Notes: generated from the letters alone by a model not told the origin. A stretch of DNA of 64,000 nucleotides from Lytechinus pictus (GCF_037042905.1 NC_087253.1:16351501-16415500); one strand, 5' to 3'; counted from the stretch's first letter, positions 43,890 through 56,455 are shown. Translations and numbers: made by a program.

Positions 43890-46366
43890 TAGGAGTGGGC
43901 TATACATGGGTCAAAAATACTTTTTTTGTAATTTCAATATGACAACAGTTTTTTTTTATTCCTTGTAATGTATCTCAACATGAAATGACAATATTTTTTG
44001 TCTTGGGTCCGAGAAAAAAGTGTGCCGGGCCAAAATCCAAAATGGCCGCCAAAACCCCCCAAAATCACAGTTTTGGCCACAACTTTTTTATTTGGTGGTC
44101 AATTTCTCTGGTTTTGGTGTCTATTCATATGTTTTCGGGGGCAGGCAATTTGTTTTTCCTATAATTAGTACTTTTAAACCATTATGTGTAGAGTTAAAAG
44201 GTAATTATACCTAAATTTTCCCATTTTTGTAGCCTTTTTTCAGCCAAAAAGTAGGTTTTATCATCCTGGGGTTCTGGGATATTAGATGGTACGAGGTCAA
44301 CTATAGCAAGCAGCTTCATATAGCTAGATTGCTTTTATTCCTCCACTTTGGGTCTTACGGATATTTGTGAAATACATCTTATTAAATAAAAAATGTCAAT
44401 TATCCATTGGGGCTATACAGTGTACAATGTACTGTACATACATACTGCACTGCATAAATGCATTGGCCACCATGACAGATAACAAGGGTTGTATAAACTA
44501 TAGTGTCATAGAAATGAGCTCTCAGGTTTAGAATTAGATGCCTCAGAAATTGAAGATATGTTTTGTCTCAGAAATTGAAGACATGTTTTGTCAAATATGC
44601 TAATTCAGGGGGCGGAGAGAGGTAATTTACACTGTAGCTATTCTGGGCCCCGTTGCATAAAAATTTACCATTTATAGTGTTAACTTATTGGTAACTTGCA
44701 TGCAATCCTTTAGTCTGATTGGCTTGTTGATCAGCCTTACCATGATACTAGTACTTACCTGACCCCATAAACATAGGCCAGTTAGACACCAGAACCAGGT
44801 AAAAAAAAAAGCCTCCAAATGAAGAAGATATGGCTAAAAATGTGATGTACGTATATATACATGTCTGTGATATACATGTAAGTGTAATTTACGTTGCTGG
44901 TTTCACCATGTACATCAGCTGACAAGGAATCAAATTCACAATCTAATTCTAAACCTTTGAAGCTCATTTCTATGACAATATAGTTTATATACAGGCCTTG
45001 TCATATGCCATGGTGGTCAATGCATGGATATATGCAGCGTAGTTTGTAGAGTGCATTGTACACCGTATAGTCCTTATGGATAAATGACATTTTCTTTTAT
45101 TTGATAAGATATATTTCACAAATATCCGTAAGAACCAAAGTGGAGGAATAAAAGCAATCTAGCTATATGAAGCTGCTTGCTATTGTTGACCTCGTACCAT
45201 CTAATATCCCAGAACCCCAGGATGATAAAACCCACTTTTTGGCTGAAAAAAGGCTACAAAAATGGGAAAATTTAGGTATAATTACCTTTAACTCTACAAA
45301 TAATCAGACCTTCATTTTTGAGGAGCGCGATCGCGCCGGCGCTCCTACCGCGCTCCTTAAAAAAAATAAGGAGAGCAAAAAATCGCGCTCCTAAAAAAAA
45401 AAAAAAAAATGAAAAAAAAAATGAAAAAAAAAATTGCTAAAATTTCACATTTCACATCTTTAAATCTATGAAATGGTCTTCTTTTTTCCATAATTCCTTG
45501 ACATTACTTTGATTTAGTTGAAAACTATCAGAAAAATTAAGAATATTCATCTCTTTCCCCGACTCTGATTTTAATTTAAACTCGGTAAATATTTGCAGTC
45601 CCATGTAGTCCCATATGTAGATTTTCATGGCAGCACCTAACCCAGAGAGCTCCCGCCCGCGCAGCGGGCGGGAGCCCAGAAGCTTACCGTGTATTTTACC
45701 ATTGTCACCGGACTAGGGTGATTTATGGTCTAAATATTTCTCCAAATGAATTGTGAAAACAGAAAGTATACAATTACCACGATTATATGGATGAAGGTCT
45801 AACGAGTGGCAGATTCCTGACATCTGGGCACAGTCTGGAACCTCAAAAAAACGAAAAGTTCTCTCCTTCTACCCCGTCTCGATCGGCCATTTTTGTTAAA
45901 AATCGTAACAAAATGGCCGATCGAGACTGGGTAGAAGGAGAGAACTTTTCGTTTTTTTGAGGTTCCAGACTGTGCCCAGATGTCAGGAATCTGCCACTCG
46001 TTAGACCTTCATCCATATAATCGTGGTAATTGTATACTTTCCGTTTTCACAATTCATTTGGAGAAATATTTAGACCATAAATCACCCTAGTCCGGTGACA
46101 ATGGTAAAATACACGGTAAGCTTCTGGGCTCCCGCCCGCTGCGCGGGCGGGAGCTCTCTGGGTTAGGCAGCACCATGAAAGTCTACATGTGGGACTACAA
46201 TATTTACCGAGGTAAGTTCAAATCAGAGTCGGGAAAGAGGTGAATATTCTTCATTTTTCTGATAGTTTTCAACTAAATCAAAGTAATTTCAAGGTATTAT
46301 GGAAAAAAGAAGGCCTTGCATGGATTTAAAGATGTAAAATGTAAAATTTTAGCAATTTTTTTTTTT

Positions 46367-46397
<31 letters not shown>

Positions 46398-46939
46398 AGC
46401 AGTAGCGCATACGACATCTTGTAAACGTATTGACGTGACCCAGGCCTAGTTTCACCACAGATTAATTAATAGCTAACACAGCTACTGCATATATACAATG
46501 TTAAGAAAAATCTACAATTTATCATACATGTATTGTAATAAATTGATTTGAGCTCCTCACGGAGAGCGATTCTGAGGAGCTCAATTGAGCTCCTCAGAAA
46601 AATAAGGAGAGCGATTTATTGAGCTCCACGAAATTATAAACGTGAAGGACTGAATAATGGTTTAAAAGTACTAAATATAGGAAAAACAAATTGCCTGCCC
46701 ACCAAAACATATGAATTGACACCAAAACCAGAGAAATTGACCACCAAATAAAAAAGTTGTGGCCAAAACTGTGATTTTGGGGGGGTTTTGGCGGCCATTT
46801 TGGATTTTGGCCCGGCACACTTTTTTCTCGGACCCGAGACAAAAAATATTGTCATTTCATGTTGAGATAAGGTAAAAGGAACACAAAAAAACTGTTGCCA
46901 CAGTAAAACCAAAAATCACCCATTTATAGCCCACTCCTA
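43890..46939. mobile_element. Long-TIR DNA transposon, copy 2, inverted relative to copy 1 and interrupted by a nested element
   Basis: Ends TAGGAGTGGGCTAT and ATAGCCCACTCCTA, with flanks CTTAAATT at 43881-43888 and 46940-46947 (one extra A on the left). Without the nested insertion at 45305-46652 it is about 1.7 kb, as copy 1. Left-arm sequence here corresponds to the right arm of copy 1, so orientation is reversed. Confidence 0.85.
45305..46652. mobile_element. Giant foldback (near-perfect ~1-kb palindrome) element nested in the long-TIR transposon
   Basis: Ends CAGACCTTCA and TGAAGGACTG, with target duplication AATAAT at 45299-45304 and 46653-46658. The arms, about 45384-45898 and 45906-46409, are reverse complements around a 7-nt loop (45899-45905). 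The innermost ~275 bp differ at only a few positions. Each arm contains a perfect mini-hairpin GCTCCCGCCCGC/GCGGGCGGGAGC (45649-45675 and 46128-46154). The outer regions carry repeated GAGGAGC and GGAGAGCGAT words. No protein-coding frame is recognised. Confidence 0.9.
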
Positions 46940-46947
46940 CTTAAATT

Positions 46948-47280
46948 GAAAAATCATAAAAATGCATCAATCTTCATATTTTTCATTGGGAAAGATAATA
47001 CAAATGTGTGTAATGATGAATGATTCCCAAATTTCCCAGGCTTTAACATTTATATGGTCATTTCTAATTCTATCACATACATGTAGCCTGGGTGTGTATT
47101 ATCCCAATTAAAGAAAAGGCAATTTTGTTTAAGCCACAAAAGTATGTGGAAAAGATAAATATTTTCCAGTTTATACTTATCAAATTTTATGCGGTTTAAC
47201 ATACTGGTACTGTATGTACACAGACCATCTCAATTGCACAGAGAGATGTATGTATTGTCATGAAGTTGGTGTCATTCAAA
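46948..47280. other. No feature recognised
   Basis: AT-rich spacer. Confidence 0.3.
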
Positions 47281-47475
47281 GCTGCAGTGTATCTTTAATA
47301 GTTAATATTTGCGCTTATTAATTATTATTCATTTCAATGATATACATTATATTCCATTTTTAATGTATTGATTCATTTTAATTTATATGTAAATGCATCA
47401 CAATTCGGCTTGGCCGTCATGATGTATGATTTTTATCAAATAAAAACCATTTATCTATCTATCTATCTATCTATA
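47281..47475 (+). mobile_element. Non-LTR retrotransposon 3' end with (ATCT)n tail
   Basis: CGGCTTGGCCGTCATGATGT, then TTTTTATCAAATAAAAACCA and TTATCTATCTATCTATC. A polyadenylation-like AATAAA plus a tetranucleotide tail fits an L2/CR1-type 3' end. Confidence 0.45.
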
Positions 47476-47539
47476 TAAACCATGGATCCTACTCGCATAG
47501 AAATTTTCAGCCCAGTTGACACTGTATATTGGTGATAAA

Positions 47540-49165
47540 AATTGAGGAAAGAGAATTGAAATTGATGAAGAAATGACTAAGCATTTTTGTGATCCATGAA
47601 TGAATTTTGTATAAATAAGCATAAATAATTTTCTGGTCAAAATTTCTAAATTCTGTGTAGAAACTTGGTGGACCTCATGTACTGTAGCTCTCGGATGGAA
47701 CAAAATAATTCCAAATCAGTCAACAAATATTACAAAGCATATTTTGTGAGTTTTGAAAAATATGCATACATGTAAATTAGCATAAAAATAATGAGTTTCA
47801 AAATTCTGTGTAGAAATTTTGTATCTCCACCTAGAGCTATCATAAAAAGTAAACAAAATTGAAATGATCAACAAATGAAGGAGAAAAAACATTTTTTTGT
47901 GATTTATGAATAAATTTCACACAAATAAGTAAAATTTCCAAATTCTGTGTACAAGTTTGGTGAACCTCATGAAGCTCTACCACATGGAAGAAAACAAATA
48001 GAATAGGAAAACAAAAAAAGTCGGTCAACAAATAAAGAAGAGGCATTTTCTGTGATTTATGAATAAATTTTGCATAAATTAGCATACCGGTAATTAACTT
48101 TGTACTCAAATTTTCAAAATTCCTTGTAGAAATTTGGTGAACCTCATGAAGCTCTACCAGATGGAAGAAAATAAATCAAAATCGGTCCACAAATAAAGAA
48201 GAAGAAGCATTTAATGTGAATTTTGAAAAATACACATTAATTGATTTCGCATAAATTAGCATAAACAGTTTTCTAGTCAAAATTTCAAAATTCTGTGTAG
48301 AAGTTTGGTGAACCTTGTGCAGCTCTACCAGATGGAAGAAAAAAAAATCAAAATTGGTAACCAAATTATTAAAGAAGAGGCATTTTCTGTGAGTTATATA
48401 AATTTTGCATAAATTAATTTTCTACTCAAAATTCTGTGTAGATTTTGATGAAGCTCTACCAGATGGAAAAAAAAAATCAAAATCGGTCAACAACCGTTTT
48501 ACTTTTAAATACAAATGTCATTTGAGATAACTTTATTTACTGAATTGTGTTCCTTAAATCTATGATTATATTAAAAATATGTTGTCTTGTAGTATTTTCG
48601 AACTTGTTATGTTATGTTTATCATATTATGTACAATTGTGAAACGTAAATAAATAAATCAAATAAAAAATCAACAAATAAAGAAGAAAAGCATTTTACAT
48701 GAATTTTGAAAAATAAGCATTCTTAAATTTTGCACAAACTAGCATTAAAAAATTTCTAGTCAAATTTTCAAAATTCTTAGTAAAAGTTTGGAGAACCTCA
48801 TGAAGCTTTTACCAGATGGAAGAAAAAAAAAAACGGTCAACAAATAAAGAAGCATTTATGTGAATTTTGAAAAATATGCATAAATATTATTTTTGCATTT
48901 ATAAATTAGCATAACAATTTTTCTAGTCAAATTTTCAAAATTCTGTCTAGAAGTTTGGTGAACCTTAAATATGAAGCTCTACCAGATGGAAGCAAATAAA
49001 AATCTAAATTGGTCAACAAGCATTTTTTGTGAACTTTGAAAAATGCGCATAAATTAGCATATTTTAATGGGTTGCAAAATTCTGTGTACATGTAGAAGTT
49101 TTGAATCCCCCACCTAGTGCTATGATATAAAGCAAACAGAATTGAAATGACGAAGAAGAAGCATT
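47540..49165. repeat. Degenerate satellite-like array, ~9 units of ~140-170 bp
   Basis: The recurrent core AAATTCTGTGTAGAAGTTTG, then GTGAACCTCATGAAGCTCTA and CCAGATGGAAG, appears near 47650, 47798, 47941, 48120, 48289, 48428, 48770, 48938 and 49076. GCATAAATTAGCATAA and GTCAACAAATAAAGAAGAA are also repeated. It is interrupted at about 48490-48660. Confidence 0.8.
48490..48662 (+). mobile_element. Non-LTR-like 3' fragment inserted in the satellite
   Basis: Interrupts the satellite unit and ends GTAAATAAATAAATCAAATA, an A-rich tail. Confidence 0.4.
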
Positions 49166-50150
49166 TTGAAACTGTGGACGGAAGACAGACGCCACGCGAC
49201 CGTCTGTATAGAGTGTATCAGCATGTGAATTCGAGAAATTGGGCACTGTTGAGGGGGAAGCGGGGGAGGGGGGTACAAGCCATACACAATTACACAAAAA
49301 GCCTATGTTGTATACAACTAGTAGGCGCCTAGGCGGAGGCTACAACTAATGTCTTTGTTTACAGTACACTTTCTATTCAAAATGGAATTTCATGGGCAAT
49401 ACAAAAATGATGGCTGTTTGAAATTATACTTATGCTGAGTCTGAGGGTTACCGGTATAAAAAGTCAAATATTTTGAGTTATATGTGAGCAGTTCATACCC
49501 CATGTTAATTATGGTGAATGTTTGATGAAAATCCATTAAAAAGTAAAGGTTGATAAAAGTTTTTAAAAAACTGTAAATTGTGACATTGATTGCTATGTCT
49601 ATCCATCACCATTTCTGTACTTCATGACACTCACTTCCAGTGGCTCACTTTATTCATCATCCCAGTATATACATGTAGCTTATGAGCTGCCAAAGGGATT
49701 ACTACATGTACAGTACATCAAGTATCAAGTATGTATGTGAGCAGATCCCACCGTGTATCTTATGTTCCAATGGAAAATGATAAATTCATTTTTTTAAAAC
49801 TAGATTCCAAAGGGGAAAGAGTTCCTTTTGTGAAAGCCACCCTAATCCCCAACCCTCATACTAACCCTACCCCTACCCCTAAACTCTAACACCATAATAC
49901 TGAGCTGAGTAGGCCTATATATTCTTTCACTTTGGGTGGCTGTCGCAAAAGAAACTCTTCCCAAAGGAGGGTATGACCTATTTTTTTACCTATTAATGGT
50001 GTGTCTAATGATATTCCCTGCACGAATAAATTCACTTTCAATTTTTTTAGAAAATGGCATTTGGGGATCTATCATATGACATACAAAAGTGTGAAAATAG
50101 AACTCACAGTTTGGGTTACATAAAATGTCAAATGAATAGTGCATATCATT
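49166..50150. other. No gene recognised; short ACCCTA-rich stretch
   Basis: 49843-49895 holds degenerate CCCTAA/CCCCTACC words. The rest is AT-rich. Confidence 0.35.
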
Positions 50151-50316
50151 TCAGACATTATCATCATCACACCATTATCATCATTAAGACATCAATATCA
50201 CCACAGCTATAGAGTATTATCACCATCATCATCATCAATATCACCATCATCATCAGCTGATCATCATCACATCACCATCACCATCATCATCACCACCACC
50301 ACATCATCATTAAATC
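50151..50316. repeat. (ATC)n microsatellite
   Basis: Long runs of ATCATC, ATCACC and CATCATCAT. The frame reading His/Ser/Ile repeats here is an artefact. Confidence 0.85.
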
Positions 50317-50544
50317 AATCCTCACATGCAACACTGCCAGCAACAGTTATAGAACAAGGGCAAGGCTGGTGTAAAACGATAAAGCGTTGTGTTGTATTCT
50401 TGATCTTAAGCCTAATATTAAAAGGTAAACCCATTTCAATCATAATAATTGGCCCATTCCGGCATTTCCATGTTCAAAAGAACAATTATTATGATCCGTC
50501 ACAACCTCGCATGCTTGGGTGAGTGGTCAGCAACTACACTAGAC

Positions 50545-50625
50545 CAAAAGCTTCGGTCTCTGTTTTGGTTGTTCCGCTGAACCCCGTTGGCTCCACTCAC
50601 CAAATACAGAGACCGAAGTTCTAGC
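50545..50625. repeat. Hairpin CTTCGGTCTCTGTTT / CAGAGACCGAAG
   Basis: GCTTCGGTCTCTGTTTTGG near 50549 pairs with CAAATACAGAGACCGAAG near 50602. The loop is about 35 nt. Confidence 0.6.
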
Positions 50626-50859
50626 TCGATCTGTACAGGGACTCAATGGCCATATCATATGTTTATGTATTAAGTTTGGATAAAACAGGGAAGTGAAGTT
50701 GCGCGACAGCCGAAGTAAGTCACTGTTTTTCCCCCTTTTAAGATTTTTTCCCCCCGTTTTGGTGCATTTCAGTCCAAAAGGGAATAATAACCTTTATACC
50801 GGTAGTTCTTTTTATATATTTTTATGAAATAAAGACAAAAATCTATGAGCCCCGTCGGG

Positions 50860-51310
50860 GGGAATTTGCATTGTAAGTCCCCTAATGGCGGCGGCACGCT
50901 AGCGAGCCGTCTGTGTATGAGGAGAAATAAAAAAAAATAAAAATGTTTAAAAAACTCCTCGAAACAGACGGCTGCCAGCTGTCTACAAGTACAACTACGC
51001 TACGGTATAGTACTCGGCATGTCGATGAATTGAATTCGTCTCTCTCACTCACGTCACACCACCAAGAATAAATTAAGAGTCAGTACCGTACAGTCCAACA
51101 AAGCTCACCTAAATTTCTCTATAATTCATAAGGATGAGACGATGACACTGTCTGATGCGATATCCGCCAGCCAACGCCAATATAGGACGGCATCGGAGCG
51201 GAGCTGTGCACAGCTGAGCAGCAACGCCTTCGGAGTTTATCCCAACACAGAGAGAACGGGGACCGACCGGGCGGGTGATCGAGTCGACTCTCGGCTCGAC
51301 TGACTCCGAC
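50860..51310. promoter_or_regulatory. GC-richer, CpG-containing block; possible promoter/5' region
   Basis: GC content and CpG density rise well above the surroundings (for example CCGACCGGGCGGGTGATCG at 51265-51285 and GGCATCGGAGCGGAGC at 51190). CCAATATAGG near 51177 is an imperfect TATA-like motif. A hairpin GCCGTCTGT/ACAGACGGC sits at 50898-50980. No start codon or exon is assigned. A distant 5' exon of the SLC45A3-like gene (minus strand) is one possibility. Confidence 0.25.
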
Positions 51311-53353
51311 TACGGACTAGCTAATTAGCCCTGTCAACGGTCCCGAATTTGGGTGAAAAGGGGCTGTTCCATGTATCACTCAACCTGCTTTCTAAATTAT
51401 TTTCTCGATTCTCGCTGAATTTTATCCGACCAGTCATTTAACTTGGCAATGAATGATAAAATGGATGCTTTAGAACGTGGCGAAATTGAGGATGCGATCT
51501 TTGTGTTGTTTATTGATGTTTTGGCACAAGGAAACCAAAAGAGGGCGCACGATAAAAAGACAGTTATATTGATTACCGGTAAACTCTGAAAAGGGGGAAA
51601 AGAGAATCCAGAGTCATCTTTAAAACAGAGTTTGTATCCCCGCAAGTTATTTTAACCAACTCTTTTAACAAAGACAAAGACTGAATTATATTCATTAAGT
51701 TAATATGCCCCGCCATACTCAAAGCTGACATACTACGATCAAAACACATTTATTTTGTAAATTGTTTAAGATTCCATCGGGATTCAATACCAAATAAGAG
51801 GTCTGTCACAAAATCCCTTGGCCATTTCTCTATTCAAAATTTAGATGTGATAACCATCGTTTTCCCATCATTTCTGGGAGTTGTCATCCATAAAAATCTA
51901 TTCAGTGCCTTGTGCCGGGGACTTGAGCAATGAAGGAGAAATGGGAAGTGAATATTACTACCTCTCTCTAAAGGGAACATTTGTGAAGGACAGACAGACC
52001 TCTTAAATAAGAGTAATTAGAGTGAGACCTAATTCAGTTTTCGCCTTGCCCTCCCCCCTCTTTTTTTTTTTACTTTATCTCTTAAAGAAAACCTTTTTTA
52101 TTTAATTCATGAATCTTTTTCACGTTTTCTCCTCCCTTGTTTTCGGTATTTTTTGTTCTTCTTTTCTTGCTCCCCCTGTTCCATCTTTCTTTCTTTTCTT
52201 AGAAACAAAACATAGGGAGTGAATTATGGAGAAACGAGAGGGCAGTGAGAGAAAGATAAGAACACAAGTTTGGTGGGTGGGGGGGGAACAAAAAAGAGAA
52301 AGAAACAGAGATAGAAATCATCGATTTCGATATGGAATTCATGATTGGAATATGACTGACACATTTGCCCTATGATGAGATGGGGTCTTCTTTTTTTCTT
52401 TCTTTCTTTTTCATCCTTTCTTTCTTTTTAGATTAGAGAGAGGAGAGTGTCTATAATGTAATGAGCCCAAAACATGGTACCTGGGGCAATTTTTTTTTTT
52501 TTTTTAAGAAAGAAAAAAGCTGCTAGAGAGCAAAGCGAGCGAGCAAAAAATATATATTTTTCATACAAAAATCTGATTTGGGATAATTTTGACGCAACAT
52601 TTTAAAAATAAATTATATATTTCAACCTGTCATATTCACTACCCTTTCTTCTTACTTTTTTCTTACTTTTTTCTCATTCGTCAAAAAAAATTAGTGATTA
52701 GAGGAGCTATGATGAATTAAGGGAGATCTAAGATAGAAACATAGATAAAAGGAAAGTATGTTATTGCATTTACAATTTTCTCAGAAAAAGACAAGACAGC
52801 CGAGTTTCCATTTATTCTGATACACTCAGTCAAAGAAAAGAAAATAGCCACTGCAATAAAGGTTCATGAGATATTAAGTTTATTCAGATAGAAATGAAAA
52901 ATAATTGCACAATATGCAAACTGGTTTGCTGAAAAATAACAAACATTAAGTATATAAAACTAAGTACATATTGATACAAGAAAAATAGTCAACCAGGTTC
53001 ATGGTTCGTGAGAAAATATACATTTTATTCTAAATAGAAATAGAAACTTTAATTCACATCATGTGAATAGGCTCATTAAAAAAAATCTAATTAATTGGTA
53101 CGAAAAATATAACAATTCAAAGTCTCTTTCTAGCACCACAATATATCCTTGAGTAAAACAAAATATAACATCAGATAGAAATAGAAAATAAAATTGTACA
53201 TCACAAAACATCATCATAATCTGATACATTAGATATCACATCATTTTAAAATATCTCTATCCCAAAACATGCTAATAATGTTAAAAGGGAATCCAATCTA
53301 ATGGGCGAATGTTCTAAAAAATAAAAAAAATTACAGAGACAGAATGGTGAAGC
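51311..53353. other. No gene recognised; purine/pyrimidine tracts and degenerate repeats
   Basis: Contains C/T-rich tracts (52130-52200, 52390-52430). Around 52850-53200, recurring phrases such as ATAGAAATAGAAA and TTCATG-TTCGTGAG suggest a degenerate tandem repeat. Confidence 0.3.
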
Positions 53354-54632
53354 TTAAAAAGGGGAATCCAGCCATGGCCATGAATTGCTGTGTTGGGAAG
53401 GATAAAAATAAATTAAACAGAATGGTGAAAGTTTGAAAGAAATCGGACAAGCAATAAGAAAGTTATAACTGCTTTAAAATTTAGATCACTAATAGTATGT
53501 AGATTTCAAATTGGCAACTGGGTATATCAATTATGACAAGGGGCAAGGACAACTTTCCCATAGGCCATGTACTTTATTATCAGGGATTTGTGGTTTTCTC
53601 CTAAGTACCCATTCCCCTGGGGCAGTAATCTAAATATAACCCAGGTAGTATATTGTTTTATGTCCTCATGAAAAACAAATATAATTTGAAAGAAAACTTT
53701 TGGGGAAAAAAGACATTTTAGACGTAATATGTATTGGAGTACATGGAAGAGTGTCCTTGCCTTACATCAATATGACATCCCATATATGCGGCCAATTTGA
53801 AGTCTCCATAGGTATAGTGATTACCAATATTTCCAACTTTAAAAAATTCATAACTTTCTTGTTGTTTGTCCAATATTGTTCAAACTTTCACCTATCAACT
53901 TGTCTGATTTTTTTTTTCTTATAAAAACAAGTTTTTATTTGGGTTGGATTCCCCTTTAAAATAAAATCAAACAATAAGTTATTATTTTTTTAAGAACTTG
54001 TAATCAATTTTCTCATTGGATTTCAAATATTGCTGTTTAGGTAGAGTTCACAGGAGCAACCAATCACTTTGCATCGTTTGCATTTCGTTACTCTTCCATT
54101 ACTTTTTTTTAATTCTGCTTCTTCTAAAACAATTTTATTACCAGGTATTGATCACACTCTAATAATTGAGAACAAAAATCCAAACAGTTTCACATCTTAA
54201 AGATAGTATAAATACTCAGTAATAAAATAGATATTCAAACAAATATGATTGCAAAAATCGCAGATCCAGAAAGGTGGGCTGAACATCCCCTTTTTTAGTG
54301 AATGAGTACAAAAATATGACAATGATATTTTATACATGTTCAGCCCCCCCCCCCCCCATCCCAACCCCACTTTCAAAATCTTTCAGCGGCCCCTGCTACA
54401 TATGTATATAATCCTTTAAACATTCCATGAAACAATTTATATTTGGTAAACTTATCAAATAGAGTACATAAATATATAAAAATCTCTAAATTTCTCCATT
54501 ACTTAAATATCTTAATTTCATTATTTGATAAAAGGAAGACATTATAGAAAAATATACATTGTGGAATAAAAACCTGGAGTTTTACATCAAAACAATTCTC
54601 ACACAGATGGCACAATCCATGCTCAGCTGTTC
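53354..54632. repeat. Inverted segmental duplication, copy B (pairs with 39182-40459)
   Basis: Reverse complement of copy A, including a complete TTAA MITE (53354-53959, ends TTAAAAAGGGGAATCCAGCC and GGTTGGATTCCCCTTTAA) and the adjacent ~670 bp. The junction at 54632 is CTCAGCTGTTCA, matching 39182 onward. Confidence 0.9.
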
Positions 54633-55520
54633 ACCGTAATTGTATCAGTTGTGTAGGGGGGGGGGGGCTACAATCTGGAAGACTTCAAGGATTGTACAAC
54701 AATGTTTCATATAGTAAATTTTTTGTTTATATCATTCCAATTACAAATCACCATACATGTACTTATGATTCATGGATATTTTTTAATATATGACTTATTT
54801 CACTTTGCACACACATTATATCACATACGGTAATTTTTAACTGATGTTAAACGTGATGTTTAACTTGAAACATGTATGCCTGAATATACAAGTACAAATA
54901 TTAAACTTCTAAAACATAGAGAGATAGCATAAAAAATACAAATTGAAATTTCAGTTACATGTAGTTGCATTAATAAGTAAATGCGTAGTATTGTTTGATA
55001 CCATTAAATGGATAATAGTGAGCATGACATACACTAAAATATTTCATTTGAGAAAGTTTACATGCATGTACCCGGTTGCACTATCAATCATTCAACATAC
55101 ATTAATGCTGGCAACGACAATCAATAATGTGATATATTATCAAATTAAACTAAGTCATAAACACATATAATATGAACATTATATAATAACTTGCAGATTG
55201 CATAATAATGTTAACAGTTCTAACAAATTAATATAGCCACATGGTAGTCAGATCAGAGTGATAAATATCTAATGCACCAATGATGATTGTTATCATTAAT
55301 TTGACATTTGTCATATTACAGTGATAAACCAATATAATATGAAACATAAGTGGCCTTACAAGGCAATACATGTAGATAAACAAAAAAAAATTAATATAGT
55401 TACAAATGGGTGTCAGAGTGACAAAAGCATAATGCACCATTATGCTAACAATGATGATAATTTAAATTATTTTTTATCATGATTGGATCAAGTCATGTCC
55501 ATGAAAAAATAAATCACTTT
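54633..55520. repeat. AT-rich region with degenerate ~150-bp repeats
   Basis: Phrases such as GATCAGAGTGATAAATATCT, 'GTGTCAGAGTGACAAAAG' and ATGCACCAATGATGAT recur near 55250, 55330, 55410 and 55690. Confidence 0.35.
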
Positions 55521-55524
55521 TTGG

Positions 55525-55630
55525 TAGTGATGGTAGCTCAAGCTAAAGCTGAGGTAATAATAGCAGCGCTTTGTATCCTCAGGCAAAAGCGCTTTATAAA
55601 TCCAGCTACATGTATTATTATTATTATTAC
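55525..55630 (+). mobile_element. SINE 3' fragment with (ATT)n tail
   Basis: GGTAGCTCAAGCTAAAGCTG, then AGCGCTTTATAAATCCAGCT, then ATTATTATTATTATTA. The same body and tail type occur at 63340-63510 and, on the minus strand, at 24216. Confidence 0.55.
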
Positions 55631-56285
55631 ATGGCATACATGTTGTTAAATAAAAACAAATTAAAGATCCATGTGTACATGAATGGTACATGAATGTCAG
55701 GGTGATGAACTATTATAATCAACTGTTGCTTGGAAGCAACCCTGCATGCATTCATACATGTAGATACATTTTTAATAGAATTATTGATGTTCATTAAATT
55801 TTAAAACAATATTAAAATGAAATACATTGCTCTACATGGAGATACACCATAGAATGTAGAATTGCAAAATCAAGGTAAACCCCCCAAAAGTAATAATAAA
55901 AGTATGGGTGGAAATCCCTGGGGGGACAGGGGCGACGCGTCCCTCTATCCAAAATATTAGGGGGGACACAATATGAAATGTCCCCCTACTATTTTGGTCT
56001 TTTATGATGGAAAGAAATACATCATTCCAAATCGAGAGATGTATTTTTGGACGTGATGACCAACTTTTTTTGTCAAATTTCTTTTGGTCGAAATTACCTT
56101 TTTTTGCTTGTCATTTTCCAGCCCCTGGTCCCCCTACCTTTGGGGAGAGATTTCAGCCCTTGAATAAAACAAAGAAAAGTCAATACATATATCATGAGTC
56201 AAACTATACAAAAGTTAATTAAATGTAGAATTGACTGTTGTGAACTGCTCTCTTAGTTTGGAAAAACTACAAAAATATCACTTTA
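55631..56285. other. No gene recognised
   Basis: Includes a GGGGGGAC/GTCCCCC pair (55920-55985) suggesting a small inverted repeat. Confidence 0.3.
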
Positions 56286-56455
56286 AATTCCTGGGAAGCG
56301 TTTCATCAACATCTTCGTCCGACAGGTAGTCGGATCTGACAACTTACCTTGATTTTAATTGGCTGAGAATCACTGTTATTACGGTAACTGTCGGATAAAA
56401 CAGGACTTGTCGGACAAAGGTCTGACAAATCTTTTCTTGAAACACTCCCCAGAAT
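56286..56455. mobile_element. Short MITE (GGGAAGCGTTTCATCAAC...GAAACACTCCCC)
   Basis: CTGGGAAGCGTTTCATCAAC pairs with 'TTTCTTGAAACACTCCCCAG'. The interior has TTTTAATTGGCTGAGAATCA and GTCGGATAAAACAGGACTTG. Confidence 0.6.

Noticed and set aside
47840-48364. Minus-strand frames with a repeated 'VELHEVHQT.TQNLEIL' pattern
   Set aside because: Translation of the degenerate satellite units.
50139-50522. 127-aa His/Ser/Ile-rich frame
   Set aside because: Mostly translated ATC microsatellite, with no splice context.
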